64,000 bases of DNA from Bacteroidota bacterium (GCA_018267825.1 JAFDXR010000021.1:62001-126000), one strand, 5' to 3'; positions 36,426-45,108 are shown, counted from the first letter of the stretch. Program-made: numbers and translations. Notes: a model not told the origin generated them from the letters alone.

Positions 36426-36965
36426 ATGGAGTTACAGGAAATTCTTTCGACAAAAATCAGCGAAGCAGATGTCCGGATCATTGCCCGAAAAGCCTTGAAG
36501 GACAAAGGCCTGCTCGATACTGTTTTCAATCTTGTATTTCATCCCGATGAAAAAATAAACAACAGGGCTTCCTGGATCCTGGGCCATATCTGTGATCTGG
36601 ATTTATCGGTGATGAAAAACCGTGACCGTAAAATCCTGGGATTATTAAAATCGGAAGAGGGCCTGAAAGGCGGACGAACGCGCAATATACTGCGCATTTA
36701 TAATACGCGGACTGTTCCGGAATCGTGTAGTTCGGATGTACTCGACACCTGTTACCGTTTCCTTAAAGACCCTTCCTATGCAATTGCTATCCGTGCATTT
36801 TCTATTACGGTTATTTACAATATTTCGAAGCCCTACCCCGAATTGCTCGAAGAATTAAAGCTGGTGCTGAATGATCTTTTAAAACATGATGAAGCCCCGG
36901 CTATTATAAACCGGGGCTACCATACACTTGAGAAAATAGAAAAAATGAACAGGAAAAAATCCTGA
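36426..36965 (+). CDS. HEAT-like repeat protein of unknown function
   Basis: The 179-residue product is almost entirely helical, with paired helices resembling HEAT/ARM repeats (INNRASWILGHICDLD, LKDPSYAIAIRAFSITVIYNI). It has no signal peptide or catalytic motif, and is probably a cytoplasmic protein-binding scaffold. The start codon directly follows the T-run of a terminator hairpin, leaving no room for a promoter. Either read-through supplies its mRNA or a later start is used (the next in-frame methionine is far downstream, at VMKNRDRK). It converges on dnaJ with a 2-base gap. Confidence 0.7.
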   Translation: MELQEILSTKISEADVRIIARKALKDKGLLDTVFNLVFHPDEKINNRASWILGHICDLDLSVMKNRDRKILGLLKSEEGLKGGRTRNILRIYNTRTVPESCSSDVLDTCYRFLKDPSYAIAIRAFSITVIYNISKPYPELLEELKLVLNDLLKHDEAPAIINRGYHTLEKIEKMNRKKS

Positions 36966-36967
36966 GT

Positions 36968-38116
36968 TTATTCAAAATACTGTTTCATACGATCGAAAAA
37001 GCTTTTATCCTTTTTGCTTGGATTGGGCTGGAAATTCTTGGAATCTCTGAATTTTTCCAATGTCTTTTTCTCTTCTGGTGTCAACGATTGTGGTGTCCAT
37101 ACATTGATATTGACCAGTAAATCGCCGTGGCCATATGAGTTTACATCGGGCAGGCCTTTGCCTTTGAGGCGAAGAACTTTACCACCCTGTGTGCCGGGCT
37201 CAATTTTAATTTTTGCTTTAGCATCCACCGTAGGCACTTCGATTGAAGTTCCAAGCGCAGCATCTACAAAGCTTATATAGCATTCGTAAAACAGGTTGTT
37301 GCCATCGCGTTTCAAATCCGGATGTTCTTCTTCTTCGATTACAACGAGCAGGTCGCCATTAATGCCTCCTCTTGGTGCGGCGTTACCTTTGCCGGTAACC
37401 GAAAGCTGCATGCCCTCGCCTACACCGGCGGGAATATTGATCGAAATAACTTCTTCGGCTCTGACCACACCATCGCCATGACAGGTGTGACATTTATCCT
37501 TGATGATTTTTCCTTCCCCGTTACATCCACTGCAGGTTGTCTGGGTTTGCATAGCTCCGAGGAATGTCTGGGTCGTGCGCACCTGAACCCCGCTGCCATT
37601 ACATAAGCGGCAGGTTTCATATTCGCCGTTGCGGGCGCCGGAGCCTTTACAGGTATTGCAGGAAACAAATTTATTGACTTTCAGTTTTTTCTCTACACCT
37701 TTGGCTACTTCCTGCAGGTTCAGTTTCACTTTTACCCGGAGGTTTGATCCACGGTTTACGCGACGTCCGCCACGGCTTCCGCCGCCGCCGAACCCACCGA
37801 AACCACCACCAAAAATATCTCCGAACTGGCTGAAGATATCATCCATGTTCATACCGCCACCACCATAAGAACCGCCACCACCGGCAGCTCCGCTCATACC
37901 CGCATGGCCAAACTGGTTGTAACGCTGGCGTTTTTCAGCATTGCTGAGTACCTCATAAGCTTCGGCGGCTTCCTTAAATTTTTCTTCGGCTGATTTATCA
38001 TCCGGGTTCTTATCAGGATGGTATTTAATAGCCAGCTTGCGGTACGCTTTCTTTATTTCTTCGTCAGTAGCGCTTTTGGATACTCCTAATATTTCGTAAT
38101 AATCTCTTTTAGACAT
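36968..38116 (-). CDS. dnaJ: Chaperone protein DnaJ
   Basis: Hsp40 co-chaperone that stimulates DnaK ATPase and binds unfolded proteins. The 382-residue protein is a complete type I DnaJ: J-domain (1-70) with HPD in [11 protein letters not shown], Gly-rich linker (75-120), a zinc domain with four CXXCXGXG motifs ([32 protein letters not shown]), and C-terminal substrate-binding domains. It follows grpE by 24 bases on the same strand; dnaK is not in the window. Confidence 0.97.
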   Translation of the reverse strand: MSKRDYYEILGVSKSATDEEIKKAYRKLAIKYHPDKNPDDKSAEEKFKEAAEAYEVLSNAEKRQRYNQFGHAGMSGAAGGGGSYGGGGMNMDDIFSQFGDIFGGGFGGFGGGGSRGGRRVNRGSNLRVKVKLNLQEVAKGVEKKLKVNKFVSCNTCKGSGARNGEYETCRLCNGSGVQVRTTQTFLGAMQTQTTCSGCNGEGKIIKDKCHTCHGDGVVRAEEVISINIPAGVGEGMQLSVTGKGNAAPRGGINGDLLVVIEEEEHPDLKRDGNNLFYECYISFVDAALGTSIEVPTVDAKAKIKIEPGTQGGKVLRLKGKGLPDVNSYGHGDLLVNINVWTPQSLTPEEKKTLEKFRDSKNFQPNPSKKDKSFFDRMKQYFE

Positions 38117-38140
38117 GGCTTTAAAACTCTAAATGTGTGC

Positions 38141-38698
38141 TTAGTTTCCTACTACAACTTTGGCAAAACGAATGACTTTATCGCCCAGTTTATAGCCTCT
38201 TTCAACATCATCGATAACTTTTCCTTTCATGTCCTCGCTTGGGGCGGGAATATGGGTAATGGCCTCCATAAGGTCCGAATCAAAGCTTTTTCCGATACTT
38301 TCCATAGGTTCAAGTCCTTTGGAGGTACAGGCCGATTTCATTTTATTATAAATGAGGTGTATTCCCTGTTTAATGGCTTCGGCATCCGTAATTGTTTCAT
38401 TGGCTTTAATGGCTCGTTCAAAATCGTCGATAACCGGTAAAAGGGCTTTAAAAACGTCTTCGCCGGCCGAGCGGATAATGTCAGACTTCTCTTTGATGGT
38501 ACGTTTACGGTAATTATCAAACTCCGAATATAAGCGGAGGTATTTATCGTTCAGTTCCTTGATTTTGGCCTCCACATCAGCTTCGGACAGGGGTTGTTGC
38601 GACGTATTTTCAGTGTTTTCGTCCTTATTGTCAGTATGTTCGTTCCCGGTTTCAGGGGAATTCTCATTCAAAATTGTGTCGTTATCGTTGTTTTCCAT
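38141..38698 (-). CDS. grpE: Nucleotide exchange factor GrpE
   Basis: Homodimeric exchange factor that releases ADP from DnaK. The 185-residue product has an acidic disordered N-terminus (1-55), a long coiled-coil helix (60-115; NDKYLRLYSEFDNYRKRTIKE) and the C-terminal beta wing (EAITHIPAPSEDMKGKVIDDVERGYKLGDKVIRFAKVVVG, split over about 40 residues). The ATG at 38698 is chosen over a TTG three codons upstream. It forms a two-gene operon with dnaJ. Confidence 0.95.
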   Translation of the reverse strand: MENNDNDTILNENSPETGNEHTDNKDENTENTSQQPLSEADVEAKIKELNDKYLRLYSEFDNYRKRTIKEKSDIIRSAGEDVFKALLPVIDDFERAIKANETITDAEAIKQGIHLIYNKMKSACTSKGLEPMESIGKSFDSDLMEAITHIPAPSEDMKGKVIDDVERGYKLGDKVIRFAKVVVGN

Positions 38699-38824
38699 GA
38701 TACACAAGGGTTTTCGTGAATTTGTACAAATTCTAGGTCAATAATTTTGCCAACAAAAATAGGTAGAAATATTGTCAGTATACCGGCCTGAAAGACCGGA
38801 AACATGGGCTATTTACTAACAATT

Positions 38825-40018
38825 TTAGTTCTTTATAAAGCGGAATTCGGTCCGGCGGTTGTATTCGTGTTCCTTATCGGAGCATTCTACGCCGTTGGTG
38901 CAGCGGTTCCTGATCTCGGTCTCCCCCTTCCCAACGCCTTTCAGGATTTTTTTATTGACCCCTTTGCTGATAAAATACTCAATAACGGCATTGGAACGGC
39001 TTTCGGATAGTTTCATATTGGCTTCGTCGTCGCCCTGCGAATCGGTATGAGATATAACCACCAGGTTATATTTATGGTTGCGTTTCAGAACAATGATCAG
39101 CTTATCGAGCAATTCCTTGGATCCGGGAAGGAGATCACTTTTGCCGAGTTCATAGAAAAGATTTTCGGTAATGGTAAAGTCTTTATCATCCTGTTTCTTC
39201 AGTTGGGTAAATTTGATGTCCACATCTTCTTCAGGGGCCAGGTCGGGCAATTTGGCCATTTCCACTTTGAGGAGGCGGTATTCAAAGCCATCCTCGGTAC
39301 GATTGAATTTACCGATTTCCCTGCCCTGCTGGGTAGCCAATATTACAAAATCTGCATCTTCAACATTATCCGGGATTTTGAGAACATAATCCTGATTCTC
39401 GTCAAGCACCTTATAATCAAAATCGCCATAGGTGTTGGTAAAAACAATGGAGAGGGTTGTGGTTTTTGTACCATTAAGTATATAAACCTTTTTATTGGCA
39501 TAGGGTGTTTTTTTCGCATCCTTATCTTCTGTGAGTACTTTGAGGCGAAGGAAACGCCCATCATTATCGGCATTCAGACATGGTATCTGTGGCAGACTAT
39601 CGGCATGCTGCGCTATACCACACAATTCATTGTTTCCTTTATAGGCCACCAATACAGGAAAATCGGTTTCCTTGAATCTGAAAACATTGTAATTGCTTTG
39701 ATCCAGATTTCGCAGCATGGGCACTGTAACGGCATTTTCAAAGCGAATGGATGATTTCTGATTGGTAACCGAGTTTACAAACACGGGAACGAAAATAACA
39801 TTGTTTTTACCGGCAAGGAAGTTGGTGCCAGTGTACATGGCTTCGGCCATAGCTTCGGCTTGTACATTATAAAATATAAAAACTTTCTTGAGGCTCGTGC
39901 TGGCCAATTGGGGATTTGCTTTGATCAGGGAGGCCGGGAGTTGTTTGGGGGCGGATAACTGGGCGGATAATAAAGAGGAAATAAAAAAAAGGGCTATAAA
40001 AATTCTATATGCACGCAT
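38825..40018 (-). CDS. OmpA-family protein with thioredoxin-like N-terminal region
   Basis: A 397-residue periplasmic/outer-membrane protein. A signal peptide (MRAYRIFIALFFISSLLSAQ) is followed by a region (about 30-150) that reads like a degenerate thioredoxin fold: KKVFIFYNVQAEA in place of a CXXC strand-helix, and DFPVLVAYKGNNELCG resembling the cis-Pro strand. Residues about 160-235 form a CnaB-like beta-sandwich (NTYGDFDYKVLDENQDYVLKI, about 20 residues). The OmpA peptidoglycan-binding domain (about 285-397) has SHTDSQGDDEANMKLSESRS and YNRRTEFRFI, including the Asp and Arg that bind diaminopimelate. It is paralogous to the next gene upstream, 4 bases away. Confidence 0.8.
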   Translation of the reverse strand: MRAYRIFIALFFISSLLSAQLSAPKQLPASLIKANPQLASTSLKKVFIFYNVQAEAMAEAMYTGTNFLAGKNNVIFVPVFVNSVTNQKSSIRFENAVTVPMLRNLDQSNYNVFRFKETDFPVLVAYKGNNELCGIAQHADSLPQIPCLNADNDGRFLRLKVLTEDKDAKKTPYANKKVYILNGTKTTTLSIVFTNTYGDFDYKVLDENQDYVLKIPDNVEDADFVILATQQGREIGKFNRTEDGFEYRLLKVEMAKLPDLAPEEDVDIKFTQLKKQDDKDFTITENLFYELGKSDLLPGSKELLDKLIIVLKRNHKYNLVVISHTDSQGDDEANMKLSESRSNAVIEYFISKGVNKKILKGVGKGETEIRNRCTNGVECSDKEHEYNRRTEFRFIKN

Positions 40019-40022
40019 AACA

Positions 40023-41342
40023 TCAGCTCTTAATAAATTTAAATTCCGTTCGCCGGTTATATGCATGCTCCTTATCGGAACAGGATATGCCATTGGCACA
40101 ACGGTTTCGTATCTCAGATTCTCCTTTACCGACGGCTTTCAGACGTGCTTTATCAATGCCCTTGCTCACCAGGTAATCAATAACAGCATTGGAACGGTTC
40201 TGCGAGAGTTTCAGGTTACTGGCATCATCACCCTGCGAGTCGGTGTGCGATACAACTTCCAGCCTCACCTTGGGGTTAGCATTCAGAATAACAATGACTT
40301 TATCAAGTACAATTTCAGACTCAGGGACAATATCAAATTTTCCAAGCTCGTAGTAGATATTTTCCGTAATGGAAATGTCTTTCATATTGGCCTTGTCCAT
40401 TTTACGGTATTTCATTGTAATGTCCTCTTCATCATCCTCGTCTTCTATTTGCGATAAGCGTACCACATCTGTTTCCAGGAGCTTATACTCAAAGCCACCC
40501 TGTGTTTTTTTGAACTCCGCCACTATAGCGCCGGATTGTTTGGCGAGGTATATTTTAGGGATGGCCTTTACCTTTTCGGTCTGCGAGATCCGTATACTCA
40601 GATCCTGGGTTGTATCAACCTGTTTGAAAACGAAATCGCCATAACCATCGGTCGACGTTCTTTTCAGAGTGTCTTTTTCACTTTTCACGAGGTACACCTC
40701 CAGGTTAGCGATAGGTGTTTTTGCTTTTTCGCCGGAAAGAATTTTACCGGAAATATCGGCTGTAGAATAAGAAGCATTGATGCGGCAGATGTTCTGAAAA
40801 GTTTTTTCCAGCACCTGGAAACTGTCTGTTTCAAGGTAGAGACGCCCTTTGGGATTAACCAGGTAAAGGGTCGGTGTTTTGGTTACCTTAAAGGCCTGCG
40901 CAGCCCTGTCCTGCATGCCTCCCGAGGCCATGTAATTTGTTTTTTTACCGCTGAATTTATTTTTGTTGATATTGGTCTGGTTGAGAATCGATTGCCAGGT
41001 GTCATAATTCTTCTCCAGGCAAATAGTAGCGTATTCTATTTCGCTGGCGCCCTTACAGGCATTATTCTGATACTTATTCAGAACACGTTCGATCTCGCTA
41101 TTGAATGTAATTAATTCCTTTACGGGTGTGTTGGCTGCAAAAAAGTAAACCAGTACAAAACGATCAGATGTCGATTTACCATTCGGAAAGTCAAGATTGG
41201 TGGGCTTTTTATCCTTATCGATTACTTCGACACGGGCAAACGGAATTTTTTCTCCGACCCGGAGTTTCTCGCCTTTTTGTGCCAGGACAGATGATACAAA
41301 TGCCAGGACAAAACAAAGAAAACCTATTTTTCTGATATTCAT
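40023..41342 (-). CDS. OmpA-family protein with degenerate thioredoxin-like domain
   Basis: A 439-residue paralogue of the adjacent protein. After the signal peptide (1-21), residues about 25-185 look like a TlpA/AhpC-type thioredoxin domain. FVLVYFFAANTPVKELITF occupies the active-site position but lacks both cysteines, and TKTPTLYLVNPKGRLYLE matches the cis-Pro strand. A CnaB-like carboxypeptidase-regulatory module (about 195-270; ISGKILSGEKAKTPIANLEV) follows, then TITENIYYELGKFDI, and an OmpA domain with SHTDSQGDDASNLKLSQNRS and YNRRTEFKFI. It lies 42 bases after a real TlpA-type gene. The fold assignment of the N-terminus is by motif only. Confidence 0.82.
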   Translation of the reverse strand: MNIRKIGFLCFVLAFVSSVLAQKGEKLRVGEKIPFARVEVIDKDKKPTNLDFPNGKSTSDRFVLVYFFAANTPVKELITFNSEIERVLNKYQNNACKGASEIEYATICLEKNYDTWQSILNQTNINKNKFSGKKTNYMASGGMQDRAAQAFKVTKTPTLYLVNPKGRLYLETDSFQVLEKTFQNICRINASYSTADISGKILSGEKAKTPIANLEVYLVKSEKDTLKRTSTDGYGDFVFKQVDTTQDLSIRISQTEKVKAIPKIYLAKQSGAIVAEFKKTQGGFEYKLLETDVVRLSQIEDEDDEEDITMKYRKMDKANMKDISITENIYYELGKFDIVPESEIVLDKVIVILNANPKVRLEVVSHTDSQGDDASNLKLSQNRSNAVIDYLVSKGIDKARLKAVGKGESEIRNRCANGISCSDKEHAYNRRTEFKFIKS

Positions 41343-41384
41343 AACCGGTATTATTTCCTCAGCCGGACAATCATGTCATTGCCG

Positions 41385-41993
41385 CTATTTGATGTATTTT
41401 TCGAGTGCGTTTGTGAGTTCCTCTCCCCGCAGGCCTTTGCCAATAATAATGCCATCGCCATTGATAAGTACATTGGTCGGTATGGCAGAAACATTGTACT
41501 TAATTGCAGCCGCATTATTCCAGAGTGCCAGGTCGCTTACATGCGAAGGCCAGAATAATCCATCATCCTGAATAGCCCGTGTCCACGAATCTTTTCCTTT
41601 GTCGAGCGAAACACTATAAACGGTAAAACCTGTACCATTTTTGAAAACGCTGTCTTTATATTTTTTAGCGGCGGCAACAACCGCAGGATTTTCACGGCGG
41701 CATGGCCCGCACCAGCTGGCCCAGAAATCGATCAATACCACTTTACCTCTTAACGACGATAGTTTAATTACATTACCATTTGGATCCGGCAAGCTGATTT
41801 CAGGTGCTGTGTTTCCCAGATTCAGCCCCTCAACAACATCATAGGTAATTTTTGGCGTATTGTCAGTATTACCCACTGCCGGTTTTGTTTCGGTCGTTTG
41901 TGCAGTGGTATCAGTCGTAGTTTTTTTCGGTGTATGGCAAGCCATCATCACAGAAAAAACAAGAGACAGGTAGTATGCGGATTTCAATTTCAT
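41385..41993 (-). CDS. TlpA-family thiol-disulfide oxidoreductase lipoprotein
   Basis: A 202-residue lipoprotein (lipobox SVMMAC, C19) with a short Thr-rich linker and a thioredoxin-fold domain from about 58. The active site is WCGPC (C95, C98) in VVLIDFWASWCGPCRREN, and the cis-proline region is VSAIPTNVLINGDG. The VVLIDFWASWC start and the insertion after the first helix mark it as TlpA/ResA-like, acting as a periplasmic reductant for cytochrome c maturation or other thiols. The gene lies 2 bases after murA and upstream of the two OmpA fusions. Confidence 0.92.
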   Translation of the reverse strand: MKLKSAYYLSLVFSVMMACHTPKKTTTDTTAQTTETKPAVGNTDNTPKITYDVVEGLNLGNTAPEISLPDPNGNVIKLSSLRGKVVLIDFWASWCGPCRRENPAVVAAAKKYKDSVFKNGTGFTVYSVSLDKGKDSWTRAIQDDGLFWPSHVSDLALWNNAAAIKYNVSAIPTNVLINGDGIIIGKGLRGEELTNALEKYIK

Positions 41994-41995
41994 GT

Positions 41996-43303
41996 TTAGC
42001 TTTTCCTGATTATTTCGGCACCAATGGCATTCAGACGTGTGTCGATATGCTGGTAGCCGCGATCAATCTGGTTGATATTAAAAATGGTACTCTTGCCTTT
42101 GGCGCTCATGGCTGCAATCAGCAAGGATACACCGGCACGAATGTCGGGCGATGCCATCTGAATAGCTTTAAGTTGCACTTTGCGGTCAAGCCCGATAACA
42201 GTAGCGCGATGCGGATCACATAAAATAATCTGTGCCCCCATATCGATGAGTTTATCGACAAAGAACAGGCGGCTTTCAAACATTTTCTGATGAATAAGAA
42301 TATTTCCCCTGGCCTGTGTGGCTGTGACCAGTACAATACTGAGCAGATCGGGCGTAAAGCCCGGCCATATAGCATCGGCCACAGTGAGTATAGATCCGTC
42401 AATGAATGTATCGATCTCGTAATTTTCCTGCGACGGAATGTAGATATCATCGCCACGGCGTTCCATCTGAATTCCCAGACGTGAGAATACGCGGGGGATA
42501 CAGCCCAGGTTATCATAAGAAACATCTTTGATGGTGATCTCCGATTGTGTCATGGCGGCCAATCCGATGAATGAGCCGATTTCGATCATATCGGGCAACA
42601 GGCGGTGTGTGGTTCCGCCAAGAGATGTCACACCTTCGATGGTGAGGAGGTTAGAACCGATGCCACTTATTTTGGCGCCCATACGATTCAGCATTTTACA
42701 AAGCTGCTGAATATAGGGTTCGCAGGCTGCATTGTAAATGGTGGTGGTACCTTCGGCCAATACAGCGGCCATAATGATGTTGGCTGTACCGGTTACCGAT
42801 GCTTCATCGAGGAGCATATAAGCCCCCTTGAGTTTATCGGCATATACTTTAAAATTTTCGTTATCGCTGTCGTATTCGAATTTAGCACCCAGGTTTTCGA
42901 AACCAATGAAGTGGGTATCCATACGACGACGACCGATTTTATCACCACCCGGTTTCGGCATGTATGCACGTCCGAAACGAGCCAGCATAGGACCGATGAT
43001 CATCACTGATCCGCGAAGCCCGCCACCTTTCTTTTTAAATTCAGGGGAAATCAGGTAATCTACTTTTACTTCATCAGCCTGGAATGTATATTCTTCGTGG
43101 CCTGTTTTTTCAACCTTCACTCCGAGATCACGAAGGAGATCGATCAGTTTAATAATATCAACAATGTCGGGAATGTTGCTGATGGTAACTTTTTCGGGGG
43201 TCAGGAGTACAGCACATACAATCTGCAGTGCCTCATTTTTTGCGCCCTGTGGCACCAATTCTCCTTTTAAACGTTTGCCTCCGGTTACTTCAAAAATGGC
43301 CAT
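41996..43303 (-). CDS. murA: UDP-N-acetylglucosamine 1-carboxyvinyltransferase (Asp-type active site)
   Basis: Catalyses enolpyruvyl transfer from PEP to UDP-GlcNAc, the first committed step of peptidoglycan synthesis. The 435-residue protein has the duplicated inside-out barrel; GAKNEALQIV near residues 21-30 supplies the UDP-GlcNAc-binding K22/N23. In the active-site loop the usual catalytic Cys (E. coli C115, PGGCTIG) is replaced: the sequence is PKPGGDKIGRR with D121. Natural Asp variants are active but do not form the covalent fosfomycin adduct, so intrinsic fosfomycin resistance is predicted. It lies 24 bases after the DUF4290 gene and 2 before tlpA. Confidence 0.96.
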   Translation of the reverse strand: MAIFEVTGGKRLKGELVPQGAKNEALQIVCAVLLTPEKVTISNIPDIVDIIKLIDLLRDLGVKVEKTGHEEYTFQADEVKVDYLISPEFKKKGGGLRGSVMIIGPMLARFGRAYMPKPGGDKIGRRRMDTHFIGFENLGAKFEYDSDNENFKVYADKLKGAYMLLDEASVTGTANIIMAAVLAEGTTTIYNAACEPYIQQLCKMLNRMGAKISGIGSNLLTIEGVTSLGGTTHRLLPDMIEIGSFIGLAAMTQSEITIKDVSYDNLGCIPRVFSRLGIQMERRGDDIYIPSQENYEIDTFIDGSILTVADAIWPGFTPDLLSIVLVTATQARGNILIHQKMFESRLFFVDKLIDMGAQIILCDPHRATVIGLDRKVQLKAIQMASPDIRAGVSLLIAAMSAKGKSTIFNINQIDRGYQHIDTRLNAIGAEIIRKS

Positions 43304-43327
43304 ATAGTTTTGAAACGGTTATATGAT

Positions 43328-43996
43328 TTATGAATGTTTACGATTGTTGTGGTGTTTGTTTTTATGCTTGTGCTTGTTGTTATGCTGATGGCGGTGCTTG
43401 TTGTTATTATTGTTGTTGCCATTGTTAGTCTGGCTTGTTTTCGGCACACGCAGGTCATTGGCAGAAGCAAGCACTGCAGTTTCATCGAGCACAAGGTCGC
43501 CTTTCGACATTTCCTTAAGCTGGGTAATAATGATATCGTCTGTTACGGAATCCTTGTTCCAGTTGACATACGATTTTTTCATATGATTTGCGATCAGCCG
43601 GGTCAGCTCTTTCTTTTCATCACCGTCTTTATAGCCTTTGGCAATGGCGATAATCCGTTCAATTGTGCGACCATAGTGTCTGTATCGGATCGGACCTGTA
43701 GGGTAAGGCACACGGTCAGGTTTTGTGGCAAATGTTTCGGCACTGGGGCGCGGATACGGAGAATCTACATCCAATCTGAATTTCGAAATAATAAAGAGGT
43801 GATCCCAGAGTTTATGAGTAAAGTCAGCTACATCGCGCAGGTGCGGGTTCAACTGACCCATGATCTGAATAATGGCTTTGGCGCATCGGTTGCGTTCGTC
43901 CCGGTCCTGAATGGTACAGCAGTGGTCAATCATAATCTGAATGTTTCTGCCGTATTCCGGTATCTCTAACCGGGGTAATTGGGTGTTATATTCCAT
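43328..43996 (-). CDS. DUF4290 family protein with Asn/His/Lys-rich tail
   Basis: A 222-residue cytoplasmic protein. Residues 1-180 match the Bacteroidota-specific DUF4290 family (MEYNTQLPRLEIPEYGRNIQ; RNRCAKAIIQIMGQLNPHLRD), a helical protein of unknown function commonly encoded just before murA. The last 35 residues are a low-complexity run of Asn, His and Lys (for example NNNNNKHRHQHNNKHKHKN) that may bind metal or nucleic acid. A TATATTTA box at 44013-44020 (minus strand) is a candidate promoter for the whole DUF4290-murA-tlpA-OmpA unit. Confidence 0.88.
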   Translation of the reverse strand: MEYNTQLPRLEIPEYGRNIQIMIDHCCTIQDRDERNRCAKAIIQIMGQLNPHLRDVADFTHKLWDHLFIISKFRLDVDSPYPRPSAETFATKPDRVPYPTGPIRYRHYGRTIERIIAIAKGYKDGDEKKELTRLIANHMKKSYVNWNKDSVTDDIIITQLKEMSKGDLVLDETAVLASANDLRVPKTSQTNNGNNNNNNKHRHQHNNKHKHKNKHHNNRKHS

Positions 43997-44012
43997 AGTA
44001 CTTAATAAACCT

Positions 44013-44020
44013 TAAATATA
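44013..44020 (-). promoter_or_regulatory. -7-like box for the DUF4290-murA operon
   Basis: The minus strand reads TATATTTA 16 bases before the DUF4290 start, one base from the TAnnTTTG consensus. Confidence 0.35.
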
Positions 44021-44069
44021 GCAAAAAATAGCTTTGCTGTAACGGTCGTATGACTTTTATAAACAACCA

Positions 44070-44099
44070 TTTGTAGATAACGAAAAACACTTATTTTTA
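44070..44099 (+). promoter_or_regulatory. Putative promoter of the 145-residue protein gene
   Basis: TTTG at 44070-44073 and TATTTTTA at 44092-44099 are 18 bases apart and 20 bases before the ATG at 44120, resembling a -33/-7 pair with one mismatch in the -7 box. Confidence 0.35.
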
Positions 44100-44119
44100 C
44101 TTTAAAAATCAATAAAATC

Positions 44120-44557
44120 ATGGATTTAAAAATTGTATTATCGAATATTGCTGCACGCTGGAATTATAAGCTGGATGAGCTTTCGCCGGGTGTATTCAGA
44201 ATGGATGTAGCCCTCAAAATGAAAGACGGCTCTTTCCGCTACCAGTTTGTATATATCTGGATTATTCCGGGTCGTTACATGGGCAAAGATGTGGTGTACA
44301 TGAACAGCCGTTGCGGTGAGTTCAGCCCGAACCTGAACCTTTATAAATTACTGAAGGAAAGCGGTTGCGGAACATACTGCTCTATTACCGTTACAACCGA
44401 CAAACGTGCCGATGGCAGCCCTTGCGAAACAGTGATTGCACAAGCCGTTCAGCCGATCCAATACACCAACGAGGAAATACTCAATGAAGTTATTTACGAT
44501 GTGGCTTACAATGCTGATATCGTGGAGGAAGTATACTTCGGCGGCGATAACAACTAA
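44120..44557 (+). CDS. Hypothetical protein, possible CesT/YbjN-like fold
   Basis: I cannot name a family. The 145-residue cytoplasmic product has an alpha-beta-beta-beta-alpha pattern (DLKIVLSNIAARW ... FRYQFVYIWIIPGRYMGKDVVYMNSRCGE) like small chaperone-type or YbjN-type proteins. It contains several cysteines (CGEFS, SGCGTYC, PCETV), which may be incidental. The frame has typical codon usage, a candidate promoter and a terminator, so it is very likely a real gene. Confidence 0.65.
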   Translation: MDLKIVLSNIAARWNYKLDELSPGVFRMDVALKMKDGSFRYQFVYIWIIPGRYMGKDVVYMNSRCGEFSPNLNLYKLLKESGCGTYCSITVTTDKRADGSPCETVIAQAVQPIQYTNEEILNEVIYDVAYNADIVEEVYFGGDNN

Positions 44558-44582
44558 CCAGGTTATTTCAATACTCCAAGAG

Positions 44583-44611
44583 AAAGATGGGCTGCTCAGT
44601 CCGTCTTTTTT
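44583..44611 (+). terminator. Terminator of the 145-residue protein gene
   Basis: AAAGATGG pairs with CCGTCTTT (one G-T pair) around a 10-base loop, continuing into a T run. The hairpin overlaps the last codons of the convergent gene at 44596. Confidence 0.6.
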
Positions 44612-45108
44612 GCTTTATTGGCGCGCATCATTTCAGCATAGCCCATTTTATTCTGAAAGGCATTCAGTGCCATCGCAATGCGTTTTGCCTTTGTTTCCGG
44701 GGTTTTGGCGCTCTGAATCCATTTCGAAAAATAATTCCGGTGCGAGCCCGGTAAAGACTCAAAAAAGGCCCCGGCTTTTTTATCGTCCTCCAGGCAGGCC
44801 AGCAGATCAGCATCCAGAAGCACCGGTGCCTTATCTTCAACCATTTCTACCAGCACCGTATCGTTTTTCTGTTTTTTTATTTTACGCCGAAGATCGGCAT
44901 TAATGGGCATAATGAAATCGCCCTCTCCCATTGGTAATAAGCTTACCGCTTTGAATGCGCAATTGTCGATTTTGCCTTTTACCCGAAACGATTTTTTCTG
45001 ATCCGGTTTTATTTGCGCGGCAATTCCGGCATCAATCAGAATATAGGTCCAGCCTGTCTTCTCGCCTTGTTTGTCAAACTTCTGAAGTACACACTTAAAT
45101 TGAGCCAT
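44596..45108 (-). CDS. DUF1905 / YdeI-OmdA family protein
   Basis: A 170-residue cytoplasmic protein. Residues 1-95 match DUF1905 (WTYILIDAGIAAQIKPD, FRVKGKIDNCAFKAVSLLPMGEGDFIMPI in part). Residues about 105-165 match the OmdA/YdeI (bacteriocin-protection) helical domain (FFESLPGSHRNYFSKWIQSAKTPETKAKRI, split). Function is not established; related proteins were reported in connection with antimicrobial resistance. Both domains are complete. Confidence 0.85.
   Translation of the reverse strand: MAQFKCVLQKFDKQGEKTGWTYILIDAGIAAQIKPDQKKSFRVKGKIDNCAFKAVSLLPMGEGDFIMPINADLRRKIKKQKNDTVLVEMVEDKAPVLLDADLLACLEDDKKAGAFFESLPGSHRNYFSKWIQSAKTPETKAKRIAMALNAFQNKMGYAEMMRANKAKKTD

Noticed and set aside
39047-39754. 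235-codon open frame opposite an OmpA gene
   Set aside because: Antisense shadow of a recognised OmpA-domain protein.
43334-43969. Long open frame (211 codons) on the plus strand opposite DUF4290
   Set aside because: It is the reverse of a repeat-rich coding region, its N-terminus is a Val/Leu-only run from AAC/CAC codons, and the opposite strand has a recognised family.
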